DNA of 64,000 bases from Flavobacterium faecale. GTDB taxonomy: Bacteria > Bacteroidota > Bacteroidia > Flavobacteriales > Flavobacteriaceae. The notes under the pieces were generated by a model. The model worked only from the letters and a program-made list of their open reading frames with translations, made no database searches and had not been told where the DNA came from. The position numbers and the translations under genes were made by a program. The stretch spans positions 1,860,001 through 1,924,000 of the forward strand of contig NZ_CP020918.1 of the NCBI RefSeq assembly GCF_003076455.1, given 5' to 3'. This document shows, piece after piece, positions 7,656 to 15,899 of the stretch (positions are counted from its first letter, which is position 1; each line of letters begins with the position of its first letter).

Positions 7656-8663
7656 ATGTTTCACTCCAAAATAACAGGCTTGGGATTCTATGTCCCGCCA
7701 AATGTCGTCACCAATGACGATTTGTCAAAAACGATAGACACCAACGATGCTTGGATTCAAGAAAGAACCGGAATTCAAGAGCGTCGTCACATTATAAAAG
7801 GTGAAGATACGACCACCACAATGGGAGTAAAAGCAGCCGAAATTGCTATTGAGCGTGCAGGTGTAGCCAAAGAGGATATTGATTTTGTTGTTTTTGCTAC
7901 GCTAAGTCCGGATTACTATTTTCCAGGACCTGGAGTTTTGGTACAACGTGATTTAGGTTTACGTACGGTAGGAGCACTGGATGTACGTAACCAATGTTCA
8001 GGTTTTATTTATGCATTATCTGTTGCAGATCAATACATTAAAACCGGAATGTACAAAAATATTTTGGTCATTGGGTCTGAGGTACATTCTACAGGATTGG
8101 ACATGACTACAAGAGGACGATCTGTTTCTGTTATTTTTGGTGATGGTGCAGGTGCGGCAGTACTAAGCCGTGAAGAAGATTTGACTAAAGGAATTCTATC
8201 TACGCATTTACATTCTGAGGGAGTTCATGCCGAAGAGTTATCTTTGAAAGCACCAGGAATGGGCGGACGTTGGGTAACTGATATTCTTGCAGACAACGAT
8301 CCAGATGACGAAAGCTACTATCCATACATGAACGGTCAATTTGTATTCAAAAATGCAGTGGTACGTTTTAGTGAAGTAATCAACGAAGGTTTGATTGCTA
8401 ATAATTTGACTGTTTCAGATATTGATATGTTGATTCCGCATCAAGCCAATTTGAGAATTTCACAATTCATTCAAGGTAAGTTTAAACTGAATGATGACCA
8501 AGTTTTTAATAATATTCAAAAATACGGAAACACAACGGCAGCATCTATTCCGATTGCATTAACCGAAGCTTGGGAACAAGGAAAAATAAAAGAAGGAGAC
8601 ACTCTTGTTTTAGCCGCTTTTGGTAGTGGTTTTACTTGGGCTAGTGCGATTATCAAATGGTAA
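7656..8663 (+). CDS. fabH: 3-oxoacyl-ACP synthase III (FabH family)
   Basis: A 335-residue thiolase-fold enzyme with the full KASIII triad: Cys114 (RNQCSGF), His262 (PHQAN) and Asn292 (YGNTTAA). FabH condenses acetyl-CoA or branched acyl-CoA with malonyl-ACP to start fatty-acid chains in the cytoplasm. In Bacteroidota the branched primers give iso-fatty acids. The gene stands alone, not beside plsX, rpmF or acpP where the housekeeping copy usually lies, so it may be a second paralogue with another acyl primer. A strong terminator follows directly. Family membership is sure; the precise substrate and the symbol are less so. Confidence 0.88.
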   Translation: MFHSKITGLGFYVPPNVVTNDDLSKTIDTNDAWIQERTGIQERRHIIKGEDTTTTMGVKAAEIAIERAGVAKEDIDFVVFATLSPDYYFPGPGVLVQRDLGLRTVGALDVRNQCSGFIYALSVADQYIKTGMYKNILVIGSEVHSTGLDMTTRGRSVSVIFGDGAGAAVLSREEDLTKGILSTHLHSEGVHAEELSLKAPGMGGRWVTDILADNDPDDESYYPYMNGQFVFKNAVVRFSEVINEGLIANNLTVSDIDMLIPHQANLRISQFIQGKFKLNDDQVFNNIQKYGNTTAASIPIALTEAWEQGKIKEGDTLVLAAFGSGFTWASAIIKW

Positions 8664-8690
8664 TTTAGTTCACTGTCTATTAATACACAA

Positions 8691-8722
8691 AAAGGCTTCA
8701 AAGTAATTTGAAGCCTTTTTTA
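8691..8722 (+). terminator. Rho-independent terminator after fabH
   Basis: A 12-bp perfect stem (8691-8702 with 8707-8718), a GTAA loop and a T run. The symmetric A tract also makes it a possible stop for transcripts from the other strand. Confidence 0.9.
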
Positions 8723-8845
8723 TTTCTAACGCGTTATTTAATACTAATTCATTTTTAAATGTATTCGTTCGAAATTGTTTTTGATTACTAATGGCAAAAG
8801 AAAATCTTTATACCCGTTCGTAATTATGTTGCCACAAGATAGTTT

Positions 8846-11263
8846 TTAAAAACCACCACTGCTACTAGCTTCATTAGAATCTCTTTGTTTTCTCTGCACA
8901 GCCTTGTTTTTTCCTGATCCAAAGCGGTAATTAAATCCTAAGTAAGCCGTTTGACTTTCCCACTTAAAGCGTCCTGCTGATGTGTATGGGCGATCGGTTG
9001 TGAACGAGAATTTCATGCTATTGAAGATGTCACTCATACGAGCTGTTATGGTTCCGTTACCTTTTAAGATGGTATAACTGGTACCAAAATCCATTTTCCA
9101 CATCGGATTGTTTTTAAACTGCAAACTCAAATCTTGACCTCGATACATTCCGAATAAGGTGAACTGCAATTCTTTGCTAGCTTTGAAGGTATTGTTGATT
9201 CGTGCATTAAAATTGGTCGCGTTCAGGGATACAAATTCATAATTTCCAGGAGTCGTTTCTACAGTTCCCTGTACTTTTTTCATGTAGGCGTCTAAGCTTA
9301 TGTTAGCAGACCACCATTTTTTAAAATTTAAATTTGCCGAAGTTTCCACACCGTATGCATTATTGGTGTTGAAGTTGTCGTAGGATAGTATTTGTTTGTT
9401 TTCGTTTATAGGATTCGTGTACAGCACGCGGGTAATCTCATCTTCGATTATTCGATAAAAAACACTTGAATTAATAGTTCCCAATGCTATTTTTCGACTG
9501 TAATTTAGTTCAAATGAATTCGTAAATTGCGGAATCAAAAAAGGGTTTCCTTGTGAGTCAATTGTTGCAGTACTCCATTGGCGTATTGGATTTACTTGTC
9601 CAATACTCGGTCTGTCTATTCGACGAGAATAATTAATGGTAAAGGTATTTTTGTCAGACATGGTATAAGACAAGAAAGCTGACGGATACATATTAAATAA
9701 TTTGTTGGTGAAAGGGCTGTCTGTTGTAGCGACTTGCTTAAAGAGTGCATCTACTTCATAATTCTCAAAACGTGTTCCAGCTTGAGCGCTCCATTTTTTC
9801 CATTGTTTACCAATTGTAAAGTAGGCCGACATAATTTTTCGATCGTATTTAAAATCAGATTGGTAGTTGGTGTTTAATAATAAATTGTTAGACGTTTTCT
9901 CGATTCGACTTTCCAATCCTAATTCTAGTTTTACTGTTTCGGTCAATGGGTTTACGTAATCTAGATTGGTAAGGTAGTTTTTGCTATCAATACCAATATC
10001 GTTAGAAAAACTGTTGAGAACACTATTGTCTACCTGGTTCAAATTTGTATACAGCGCAAATTCAGGTTCGTTGGACTGGCTTATATTCGATTCCAATTCT
10101 ATAGTGTGGCCTTCTTTTTTGAATTTATGTTTAAAGTCTACATTATAAGTAGGAGAGTTGCTTTTTTCATTTGAGTCAAAAAGTTGCAGTTGGTCAATAT
10201 TAGTCGTGTTATTTTTGTAGTCAACTATTGTTTGTCCATAATTATCAGTTTGGTAAACGCCTTGATTGGTGTAAAATGATAAAGTATTGTTGTCATTGAT
10301 GTAATAATCGACACCAATTTTGGCTAAGTGAGAGGTATATTTACTGTTAAGGTTGAATAGTTGGATGTTTTCTTTGTCTAGTTCTGAACTCTCGATTCTA
10401 CCTCGGTTGGTGTTTTGGCCGTAGTTGAAACCATAATTAGTGTAGAAATTGAATTTCCCAGAACGATAATTTAGATCGAAAGCTTGATTAGTTTTAGGCG
10501 TGCGTCCCATTGTGAAACTGCTAGAAATACTACCGTTAAAACCCACTTTGGTATTTTTGTTCAGGATAATATTGATGATTCCGCTCATTCCCTCAGGATT
10601 GTATTTGGCAGAAGGGTTGGTAATCAACTCGATTTGCTTGATGGAGGTAGACGGAATTTGTTTTAAAACCTGAGCAGCATCCATAGTAGTTGGTTTACCA
10701 TCGATCAAGATTTTTACATTCGAGTTTCCTCTCATACTTATAGCATTGGATTGTGGGTCCACACTCACAGACGGAATGTTGTTCATCAAGTCGCCCGCAG
10801 TTGCTCCCATAGACAAGAGGTCTTTCCCGATGGTGACTACTTTTCGATCAATCTTTTGCTCAATGGTAGATTTTTCATTGATAATTTCTACACTCTTTAG
10901 AGCTATGGCATCTTCTTCGAGAATAATCGTGTTGAGGTTGTATGTTTTTTGTCCACTACTTACTTGTACCTCTTTCTGGAAGTTTTTGTAACCAATAAAA
11001 TTAATTTCGACCATAAAGCTTTTGGCGCTAATTTTTTTAATTTCAAAAGTTCCGTTGTCTGTCGTAACTCCGCTTGCAATTATTTTGCCTGCTACTTTGA
11101 CTAATACATTGGCATACGGAATGGTTTGGTTGCTTCCTTTGTCAATCACTTTTCCCGAAATGCTGACTTGATCTTCAGTGACTATTTCGCTTGTGCTAGT
11201 TTGGGCCTGCATGGAGAATAGGAGTCCAAATTGACAGATTAAAAAGAGGTGTAATTTTTTCAT
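8846..11263 (-). CDS. TonB-dependent outer-membrane receptor-like protein
   Basis: An 805-residue outer-membrane protein. The signal peptide is residues 1-20 (ends SMQAQ). A CarboxypepD-regulatory-like beta-sandwich at about 33-115 contains SGKVIDKGSNQTIPYANV. A plug domain at about 140-245 has VKILIDGKPT and NPSAKYNPEGMSGIINI. A beta-barrel follows to about residue 790, and the C-terminus is rich in Lys/Arg/Ser. This is the layout of the OMP_b-brl family of TonB-linked receptors in Bacteroidota. No SusD-like partner, TonB or regulator is adjacent, so the ligand (peptide, metal complex or other) is unknown. The last residues end SSSGGF rather than the classical terminal beta-strand motif. Confidence 0.88.
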   Translation of the reverse strand: MKKLHLFLICQFGLLFSMQAQTSTSEIVTEDQVSISGKVIDKGSNQTIPYANVLVKVAGKIIASGVTTDNGTFEIKKISAKSFMVEINFIGYKNFQKEVQVSSGQKTYNLNTIILEEDAIALKSVEIINEKSTIEQKIDRKVVTIGKDLLSMGATAGDLMNNIPSVSVDPQSNAISMRGNSNVKILIDGKPTTMDAAQVLKQIPSTSIKQIELITNPSAKYNPEGMSGIINIILNKNTKVGFNGSISSSFTMGRTPKTNQAFDLNYRSGKFNFYTNYGFNYGQNTNRGRIESSELDKENIQLFNLNSKYTSHLAKIGVDYYINDNNTLSFYTNQGVYQTDNYGQTIVDYKNNTTNIDQLQLFDSNEKSNSPTYNVDFKHKFKKEGHTIELESNISQSNEPEFALYTNLNQVDNSVLNSFSNDIGIDSKNYLTNLDYVNPLTETVKLELGLESRIEKTSNNLLLNTNYQSDFKYDRKIMSAYFTIGKQWKKWSAQAGTRFENYEVDALFKQVATTDSPFTNKLFNMYPSAFLSYTMSDKNTFTINYSRRIDRPSIGQVNPIRQWSTATIDSQGNPFLIPQFTNSFELNYSRKIALGTINSSVFYRIIEDEITRVLYTNPINENKQILSYDNFNTNNAYGVETSANLNFKKWWSANISLDAYMKKVQGTVETTPGNYEFVSLNATNFNARINNTFKASKELQFTLFGMYRGQDLSLQFKNNPMWKMDFGTSYTILKGNGTITARMSDIFNSMKFSFTTDRPYTSAGRFKWESQTAYLGFNYRFGSGKNKAVQRKQRDSNEASSSGGF

Positions 11264-11436
11264 GTTGATGCTGTTTTGATTCTTATGTTGGTTGATGATG
11301 GAGCAAATGTAATTGTTTTTTAGATAGTATCATGTATTGCATAGTACTATTTTGTTTTTTATTTTAAAAATTGATGATAGGGTAACATTGCGCATTCTTT
11401 TGGTTAATACAATTTATCTTGCGTTGCGATTTTCAA

Positions 11437-11460
11437 TTTGCTACATAATACCTATCTTTG
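11437..11460 (+). promoter_or_regulatory. Promoter of argS
   Basis: TATCTTTG at 11453-11460 is an exact -7 element, with TTTG 12 bases upstream (11437-11440). It lies 23 bases before the start codon. Confidence 0.6.
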
Positions 11461-11483
11461 CGCACTTTTAAAACACAGTTTAC

Positions 11484-13262
11484 ATGTCATTACAAGAGAT
11501 TCTTAGTCCGTTTATTACAAAAGCCATTCAAGAGTTGTTTGGAGTAGCCATTGAAAAATTCGAATTTCAATCCACTCGCAAAGAGTTTGAGGGTGATATT
11601 ACGATGGTTATTTTTCCATTATTAAAAGTGGTAAAAGGTAATCCAGTAGAATTAGGAAATAAAATAGGGAACTATTTGGTCGAAAATGTCGAGGCCGTTA
11701 GCAAGTTTAACGTGGTTTCTGGGTTTTTGAATATTGTGATTTCAGACGCGTATTATTTGGGTTTTTTCAACCAAATTAGATCGGTAGAGCAATTTGGTTT
11801 TCAATCTCCAAAAGAAGGCGATACAGCGGTAATGGTCGAATATTCGTCACCAAACACCAACAAACCCTTGCATCTTGGGCACGTACGTAACAATTTATTA
11901 GGATACTCAGTTGCAGAGATAATCAAAGCATCGGGTAAAAAAGTATACAAAACACAAATCATCAACGATAGAGGAATCCATATTTGTAAGTCCATGTTGG
12001 CTTGGCAAAAATTTGGTAATGATTCCACTCCAGAATCTACAGGTTTAAAAGGAGACAAACTAGTTGGTAATTTTTATGTAGCGTTTGACAAAGCCTACAA
12101 AGAAGAAATAAGCCAGCTAATGGCAGCAGGAAAAACCGAAGACGAAGCCAAAAAACAAGCGCCAATTATTCTAGAAGCACAAGAAATGCTTTTGAAATGG
12201 GAAGCGGGCGATGAAGCAGTAATCGCACTTTGGAAAAAAATGAACCAATGGGTTTATGACGGTTTTGCAACCACATACAAAACAATGGGTGTAGACTTTG
12301 ATAGTTTTTACTATGAAAGCAATACCTATTTGTTGGGTAAAGACGTAGTTCAAATTGGATTAGACAAAGGCATATTCGAAAAAGACCCAGACGGATCGGT
12401 TTGGATTGATTTGACCGACGAAGGTTTGGACCGCAAAATTGTCTTGCGTTCAGACGGTACAGCCGTGTACATGACCCAAGATATTGGTACCGCCATTCAG
12501 CGTGTAAAAGATATGCCAGACGTAGGCGGAATGGTTTACACTGTAGGTAATGAGCAAGATTATCACTTTAAAGTATTGTTCCTTATCTTGAAAAAATTAG
12601 GATTTGATTGGGCTGCAAACCTGTTTCATTTGTCATACGGAATGGTAGATTTGCCATCAGGAAAAATGAAATCTCGTGAAGGTACTGTTGTAGATGCCGA
12701 TGATTTGATGGAAGAAATGACTGCTACAGCTCAAAAAATTGCCGAAGATTTAGGTAAATTAGAAGAGTATTCGAAAGAAGAAAAAGCCAATTTGTACCAA
12801 ACTATCGGTTTGGGTGCCTTAAAATATTACATCTTAAAGGTAGATCCAAAGAAAAGAATCCTTTTCAACCCCGAAGAATCAGTAGATTTTGCAGGAAACA
12901 CAGGGCCTTTCATTCAGTACACCTACGCACGTATACAGTCGATCATTCGCAAAGCAACATTTGACTATTCACAAGATGCATCAGTGGTTGATTTGCACGA
13001 AAAAGAAAAAGAATTAATCAAGCAATTGGAGTTGTTTCCAGAGGTGATTCAGAACGCTGCCAACAATCACAGTCCAGCCTTAATCGCCAATTTCACCTAT
13101 GACTTGGTTCGTGAATACAACTCATTCTACCAAGCCGTACCTATTTTGGGCGAGGCCGATACAGACAAAAAAGCCTTCAGAGTACAGCTTTCAAAACGAG
13201 TGGCCGATACAATCGCAGATGCTTTCAAATTATTAGGTATCAGTGTACCGGCTAGAATGTAA
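11484..13262 (+). CDS. argS: Arginyl-tRNA synthetase
   Basis: A 592-residue class I synthetase of usual length. The N-terminal additional domain (about 1-110) binds the tRNA D-loop. The HIGH motif is PLHLGHVRNN at about 130, after SSPNTNKP. The KMSKS-equivalent is KMKSREGT at about 394, and the C-terminal DALR anticodon-binding domain runs from about 470 (GPFIQYTYARIQSI) to the terminal PARM. It charges tRNA-Arg with arginine in the cytoplasm. The gene has its own promoter and ends at the large hairpin at 13282-13331. The assignment is secure. Confidence 0.97.
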   Translation: MSLQEILSPFITKAIQELFGVAIEKFEFQSTRKEFEGDITMVIFPLLKVVKGNPVELGNKIGNYLVENVEAVSKFNVVSGFLNIVISDAYYLGFFNQIRSVEQFGFQSPKEGDTAVMVEYSSPNTNKPLHLGHVRNNLLGYSVAEIIKASGKKVYKTQIINDRGIHICKSMLAWQKFGNDSTPESTGLKGDKLVGNFYVAFDKAYKEEISQLMAAGKTEDEAKKQAPIILEAQEMLLKWEAGDEAVIALWKKMNQWVYDGFATTYKTMGVDFDSFYYESNTYLLGKDVVQIGLDKGIFEKDPDGSVWIDLTDEGLDRKIVLRSDGTAVYMTQDIGTAIQRVKDMPDVGGMVYTVGNEQDYHFKVLFLILKKLGFDWAANLFHLSYGMVDLPSGKMKSREGTVVDADDLMEEMTATAQKIAEDLGKLEEYSKEEKANLYQTIGLGALKYYILKVDPKKRILFNPEESVDFAGNTGPFIQYTYARIQSIIRKATFDYSQDASVVDLHEKEKELIKQLELFPEVIQNAANNHSPALIANFTYDLVREYNSFYQAVPILGEADTDKKAFRVQLSKRVADTIADAFKLLGISVPARM

Positions 13263-13412
13263 AATAATATTTTGGGCGTGCCCACAAAAAAAAATGGCTA
13301 AGCAGTTTGCGCTTAGCCATTTTTTTTGTGGTCGGGCTATCCGTTGCAAGTCCGCAACAAGTTCCGCTAGCGCTACACTTGTTTGTGGGCTTTTCACTAC
13401 TATCCCTCACGC
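13261..13412 (+). repeat. Dispersed GGGCGTGCC element, copy A
   Basis: The left end is AAAATAATATTTTGGGCG followed by TGCCC (13261-13283), the middle has TCGGGCTATCCG (about 13332-13343), and the right end is TCCCTCACGC (13403-13412). Related ends occur at 32014-32180, 37627-37752 and 46445-46573. Inside, a 21-bp stem (13282-13302 with 13311-13331) is private to this copy and probably terminates argS. The element covers much of the gene-free stretch 13263-13780. Confidence 0.65.
13282..13331 (+). terminator. Strong bidirectional terminator after argS
   Basis: A 21-bp near-perfect stem with GCTAAG/CTTAGC at the top, flanked by A8-9 and T8. It is 20 bases beyond the argS stop codon and is embedded in repeat copy A. 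Confidence 0.88.
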
Positions 13413-13499
13413 GGGATTGCGGTGCCCAGCTGCTTGGTTTTATAATCATTGTTAGTGCAAATACTTTCCTATGTCCACAAAGTTGAGCAAGTGCAGCTA

Positions 13500-13545
13500 T
13501 AGTAAGGTAGTAATCATTAAAAACGGTTACAACTTTCTTGTTTAT
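13500..13545 (+). repeat. Hairpin direct repeat H, copy 1
   Basis: This segment (core TAATCATTAAAAACG, then TTACAACTTTCTTGTTT) recurs at 15295-15341 after higA in the same orientation. Here the stem is imperfect; in the second copy it is perfect. Each copy lies about 97 bases before an R repeat, so H plus R is a composite unit of about 195 bp that brackets the island. Confidence 0.7.
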
Positions 13546-13600
13546 AAAAAATACTTTGTAATCTATTGCTAAAGATTCTTTCAGAATGACAAGTTTGCAA

Positions 13601-13697
13601 AGATTTTATGCACGCATAAAATAGCTTAGATGAGCTTCTATTTAGCTTAGTTTTAAATTTCTTCAAACAAGAAAACTTATATATCTCATATAGTTTT
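13601..13697 (+). repeat. Direct repeat R1 of the accessory island
   Basis: The most diverged of four copies of a ~98-bp repeat. It opens with the inverted repeat ATTTTATGC-AC-GCATAAAAT, has degenerate CTTAnATG-like steps inside, and closes with AACTTATAT-N-ATATAGTT. Gene-free DNA from here to 13780 shows nothing else. Confidence 0.75.
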
Positions 13698-13780
13698 TAG
13701 AAGTCATAGCAGGCATAAAACAAATCACTTAATTTAACATCGTATATTTACCCGAACGTTATTTGTAAACCAAAAAAGAC

Positions 13781-14329
13781 ATGGAAGAGATAAAAATATT
13801 ATTTTTTGCATTAACATCATTTTTCGGAATAGAAGATGCAAGATTTGCTGCCGATAAGGTTACTATTACCATCCATCCTGAAAAACAAGAAATTGAAATT
13901 ATTCAAGAAAATCTCTTTGCCGTTATTCAATCCGAGAAAGATAGTATAATGGTAGTAGAACAATGGAATAAAATCAGGAATAGGAATGAGAGTCAGACTA
14001 TTTGGGCGAATGAATTAGATTCTTTTCATAGTAAAAGTTTTAAACTTATAGATGTAGAAAACACAATTCAACCTCACATATTATTAAAATATTCAAGTAA
14101 TGAAGATTTAAGCGTAATGGGGATTTGGTATAATGCAGAAAATAATCAATATGCAATCAACAATATCCCGCAGCAAAATATTAAAACGAATTCAGGTAAA
14201 TTAAACGGAAATTATTGGTATTTTGATGCCGCCAGTACTTTTAGCTTTACAGAAGAACCTTTTTCAGACATGCCAGAAAACTATCGGAAATTAAAAATTC
14301 CTTTAAAAGAATTATTAAAGAAAAAGTAA
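13781..14329 (+). CDS. Hypothetical protein in repeat-flanked island
   Basis: A 182-residue protein that I do not recognise. Residues 3-15 are hydrophobic (IKILFFALTSFFG), but a charged Glu pair precedes them and no clear cleavage site follows, so export is doubtful. The rest is a mix of beta-strand-like segments with many Glu, Asn and Lys, ending in a Lys-rich tail (KELLKKK). It lies alone between repeats R1 and R2, with no partner in the same spacing, and looks like a single-gene cassette. Its composition is more AT-rich than argS upstream, in line with acquisition. No conserved motif is visible. Confidence 0.6.
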   Translation: MEEIKILFFALTSFFGIEDARFAADKVTITIHPEKQEIEIIQENLFAVIQSEKDSIMVVEQWNKIRNRNESQTIWANELDSFHSKSFKLIDVENTIQPHILLKYSSNEDLSVMGIWYNAENNQYAINNIPQQNIKTNSGKLNGNYWYFDAASTFSFTEEPFSDMPENYRKLKIPLKELLKKK

Positions 14330-14397
14330 AAAGAATAAATTTTGATTATCAATAATAAAATTGATTGCTACTCCTCTCTAAGAAACAAGATTGCTTT

Positions 14398-14496
14398 GAT
14401 TTTATGCATGCATAAAATAACTTTTATGAACTTCTATTTAGCCTCGCTTTACAGTTCTATAAAAAAAGAAAACTTAGATGACTTATATGGTTGAAA
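14398..14496 (+). repeat. Direct repeat R2 of the accessory island
   Basis: The second copy of the ~98-bp repeat, between the orphan ORF and higB. Its head is a perfect palindrome, TTTTATGCATGCATAAAA. The body matches R3 and R4 at nearly every position. It occupies most of the gene-free stretch 14330-14647. Confidence 0.85.
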
Positions 14497-14615
14497 GGAT
14501 TTAAAATAGCACATCCTTCTAGACTTGCTTTCAAGTTCGTGCAGTGTCATCCTAAAACATTTAAAAAAAATGTACAAAAAACGGGAAAACTTCAAAATCA
14601 AATAGAAAATTGCAT

Positions 14616-14639
14616 TATATTTGTATCCAAATGAATACA
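14616..14639 (+). promoter_or_regulatory. Promoter and candidate operator of higBA
   Basis: TATATTTG (14616-14623) is an exact -7 element 25 bases before higB. It overlaps the inverted repeat TGTAT-N8-ATACA (14622-14626 and 14635-14639). An operator across the -7 box fits autorepression by the HigA-type helix-turn-helix protein. The link to HigA is inference. Confidence 0.5.
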
Positions 14640-14647
14640 GTTAAATT

Positions 14648-14947
14648 ATGTACTTTATTGAGAAAACATCAGAATTTGATAAGTGGTTACGAAAACTGAA
14701 AGATTTACGTGCCAAAGCAAAAATTTTAATGAGAGTACAAAAATTGGAAAACGACGAACATTTTGGCGAATGTGAATCAGTTGGTGACGGAATAAAAGAA
14801 CTTAAAATAAATTATGCCAAAGGTTATCGAGTTTACTTCAAAGAAAAAGATGGGAAAATTATAGTCTTATTAATTGGAGGCGACAAATCATCTCAACAAA
14901 GTGACATTGAAAAGGCAAAAGAAATCTGGAGATCATTAAAAAAATAG
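14648..14947 (+). CDS. RelE/HigB-type toxin of a type II TA system
   Basis: A 99-residue protein with the layout of the addiction-module killer family within RelE/ParE: an N-terminal strand and helix (TSEFDKWLRKLKDLRAKAKI), the turn LENDEHFGECESVGDGI, the core strand ELKINYAKGYRVYFKE with the conserved GYRVYF, then a hydrophobic strand (IIVLLIGGDKSSQQ) and a terminal helix. Toxins of this family cleave mRNA at the ribosome or block growth otherwise. The antitoxin gene starts 3 bases downstream. The toxin-first order is typical of HigBA-like modules. It lies inside the repeat island, which suggests mobility. Confidence 0.85.
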   Translation: MYFIEKTSEFDKWLRKLKDLRAKAKILMRVQKLENDEHFGECESVGDGIKELKINYAKGYRVYFKEKDGKIIVLLIGGDKSSQQSDIEKAKEIWRSLKK

Positions 14948-14950
14948 ACA

Positions 14951-15229
14951 ATGGAAACATCAAAATTTGACATATCGGATTATTTAGACAGTAATGAAAT
15001 GATTGCTGCATATTTAAATGAAGTTTTAGAAAATGGAGACGAAACTGACCTAGTTACAGCAATAGGAAATGTAGCTAAAACAATTGGAATGACTAAAATT
15101 GCTCAAAAATCTGGATTGAGTAGACCAAGTTTGTACAAAGCGCTATCTGAAGGAGCTAAACCGCAATTCTCAACAATTATAAAAGTTCTAAAAGCAATAG
15201 GTGGTCAAGTAAATATTAATCCCATCTAA
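14951..15229 (+). CDS. HigA-type antitoxin with helix-turn-helix
   Basis: A 92-residue protein matching the addiction-module antidote family that pairs with the preceding toxin. The start, FDISDYLDSNEMIAAYLNEV, is the typical N-terminal segment. A helix-turn-helix follows at about 48-80 (IGMTKIAQKSGLSRPSLYKA), ending with STIIKVLKAIGGQVNINPI. It should bind and neutralise the toxin and repress the operon, probably at the inverted repeat over the -7 box. The two genes are 3 bases apart, so they are co-transcribed. A repeat-borne hairpin at 15299-15340 can terminate the transcript. Confidence 0.87.
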   Translation: METSKFDISDYLDSNEMIAAYLNEVLENGDETDLVTAIGNVAKTIGMTKIAQKSGLSRPSLYKALSEGAKPQFSTIIKVLKAIGGQVNINPI

Positions 15230-15294
15230 GCATAAAAGATAATAACCTGAAACATCGAGTTGCTTCTGCTACCATAGTATATCAAAAAAAGTTA

Positions 15295-15341
15295 TAGTAA
15301 AGTTGTAATCATTAAAAACGATTACAACTTTCTTGTTTTTA
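15295..15341 (+). terminator. Hairpin repeat H copy 2, likely terminator of higBA
   Basis: AAAGTTGTAATC (15299-15310) and GATTACAACTTT (15320-15331) form a perfect 12-bp stem followed by CTTGTTTTT. It is also the second copy of direct repeat H (first copy at 13500-13545). Confidence 0.75.
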
Positions 15342-15400
15342 GAAAATGAGGAGCGATTAAAGATTAGTTGTATTTTGAAATTACAAACTCTAGTTGTCAA

Positions 15401-15499
15401 AGATTTTATGCCTGCATAAAATAACTTTTATGAACTTCTATTTAGCCTCGCTTTACATTTCTATAAACAAGAAAACTTAGATGACTTATATGGTTAAAA
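15401..15499 (+). repeat. Direct repeat R3 of the accessory island
   Basis: The third copy. All 99 bases are identical, by eye, to R4 at 15586-15684. It starts AGATTTTATGCCTGC and ends CTTATATGGTTAAAA. Only an 86-base spacer with no gene separates R3 and R4, like an empty slot. Confidence 0.9.
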
Positions 15500-15585
15500 G
15501 GATTTTATAAACTTGACAACAAATATATTGCCGACCTGCTTTGTATTGACTTACCCATCTTACTTTCAGAATTATAAAGTTTTAG

Positions 15586-15684
15586 AGATTTTATGCCTGC
15601 ATAAAATAACTTTTATGAACTTCTATTTAGCCTCGCTTTACATTTCTATAAACAAGAAAACTTAGATGACTTATATGGTTAAAA
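15586..15684 (+). repeat. Direct repeat R4 of the accessory island
   Basis: The fourth copy, identical to R3 over 99 bases. It is the last copy before core DNA resumes. The following 15685-15899 (leader of the mechanosensitive channel gene) shows no gene or clear -7 element. Confidence 0.9.
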
Positions 15685-15899
15685 AATAAAACAGCCGATA
15701 ATTCAATTGCGATTGGTAATTATTAACCACAACAAAAACCCTAATAAGATTTCACGATTCAAGTCAACTCTACAGTAACCAAATAATCTTTAGCATAAAA
15801 TAAAGCTTCAATCATTCAGATAAACTATTTTTGACAACACAAAAATGAAGTTTTCGTTTTCAATAGCTTCTTCTTAATTTCCACTAGTAATCGTGCACC

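Noticed and set aside
13243..13455. Cys-rich frames on both strands after argS
   Set aside because: They are translations of the terminator stem and repeat copy A. The same residues come from the inverted repeat on both strands.
13601..15684. CRISPR array
   Set aside because: The repeats are ~98 bp and the spaces between them range from 86 to about 900 bases with genes inside. No cas gene is present.
13500..15684. Integron attC sites
   Set aside because: I looked for RYYYAAC and GTTRRRY core pairs at the repeat ends and found only partial matches. No tyrosine recombinase is in the window. The cassette idea is therefore stated without the integron label.
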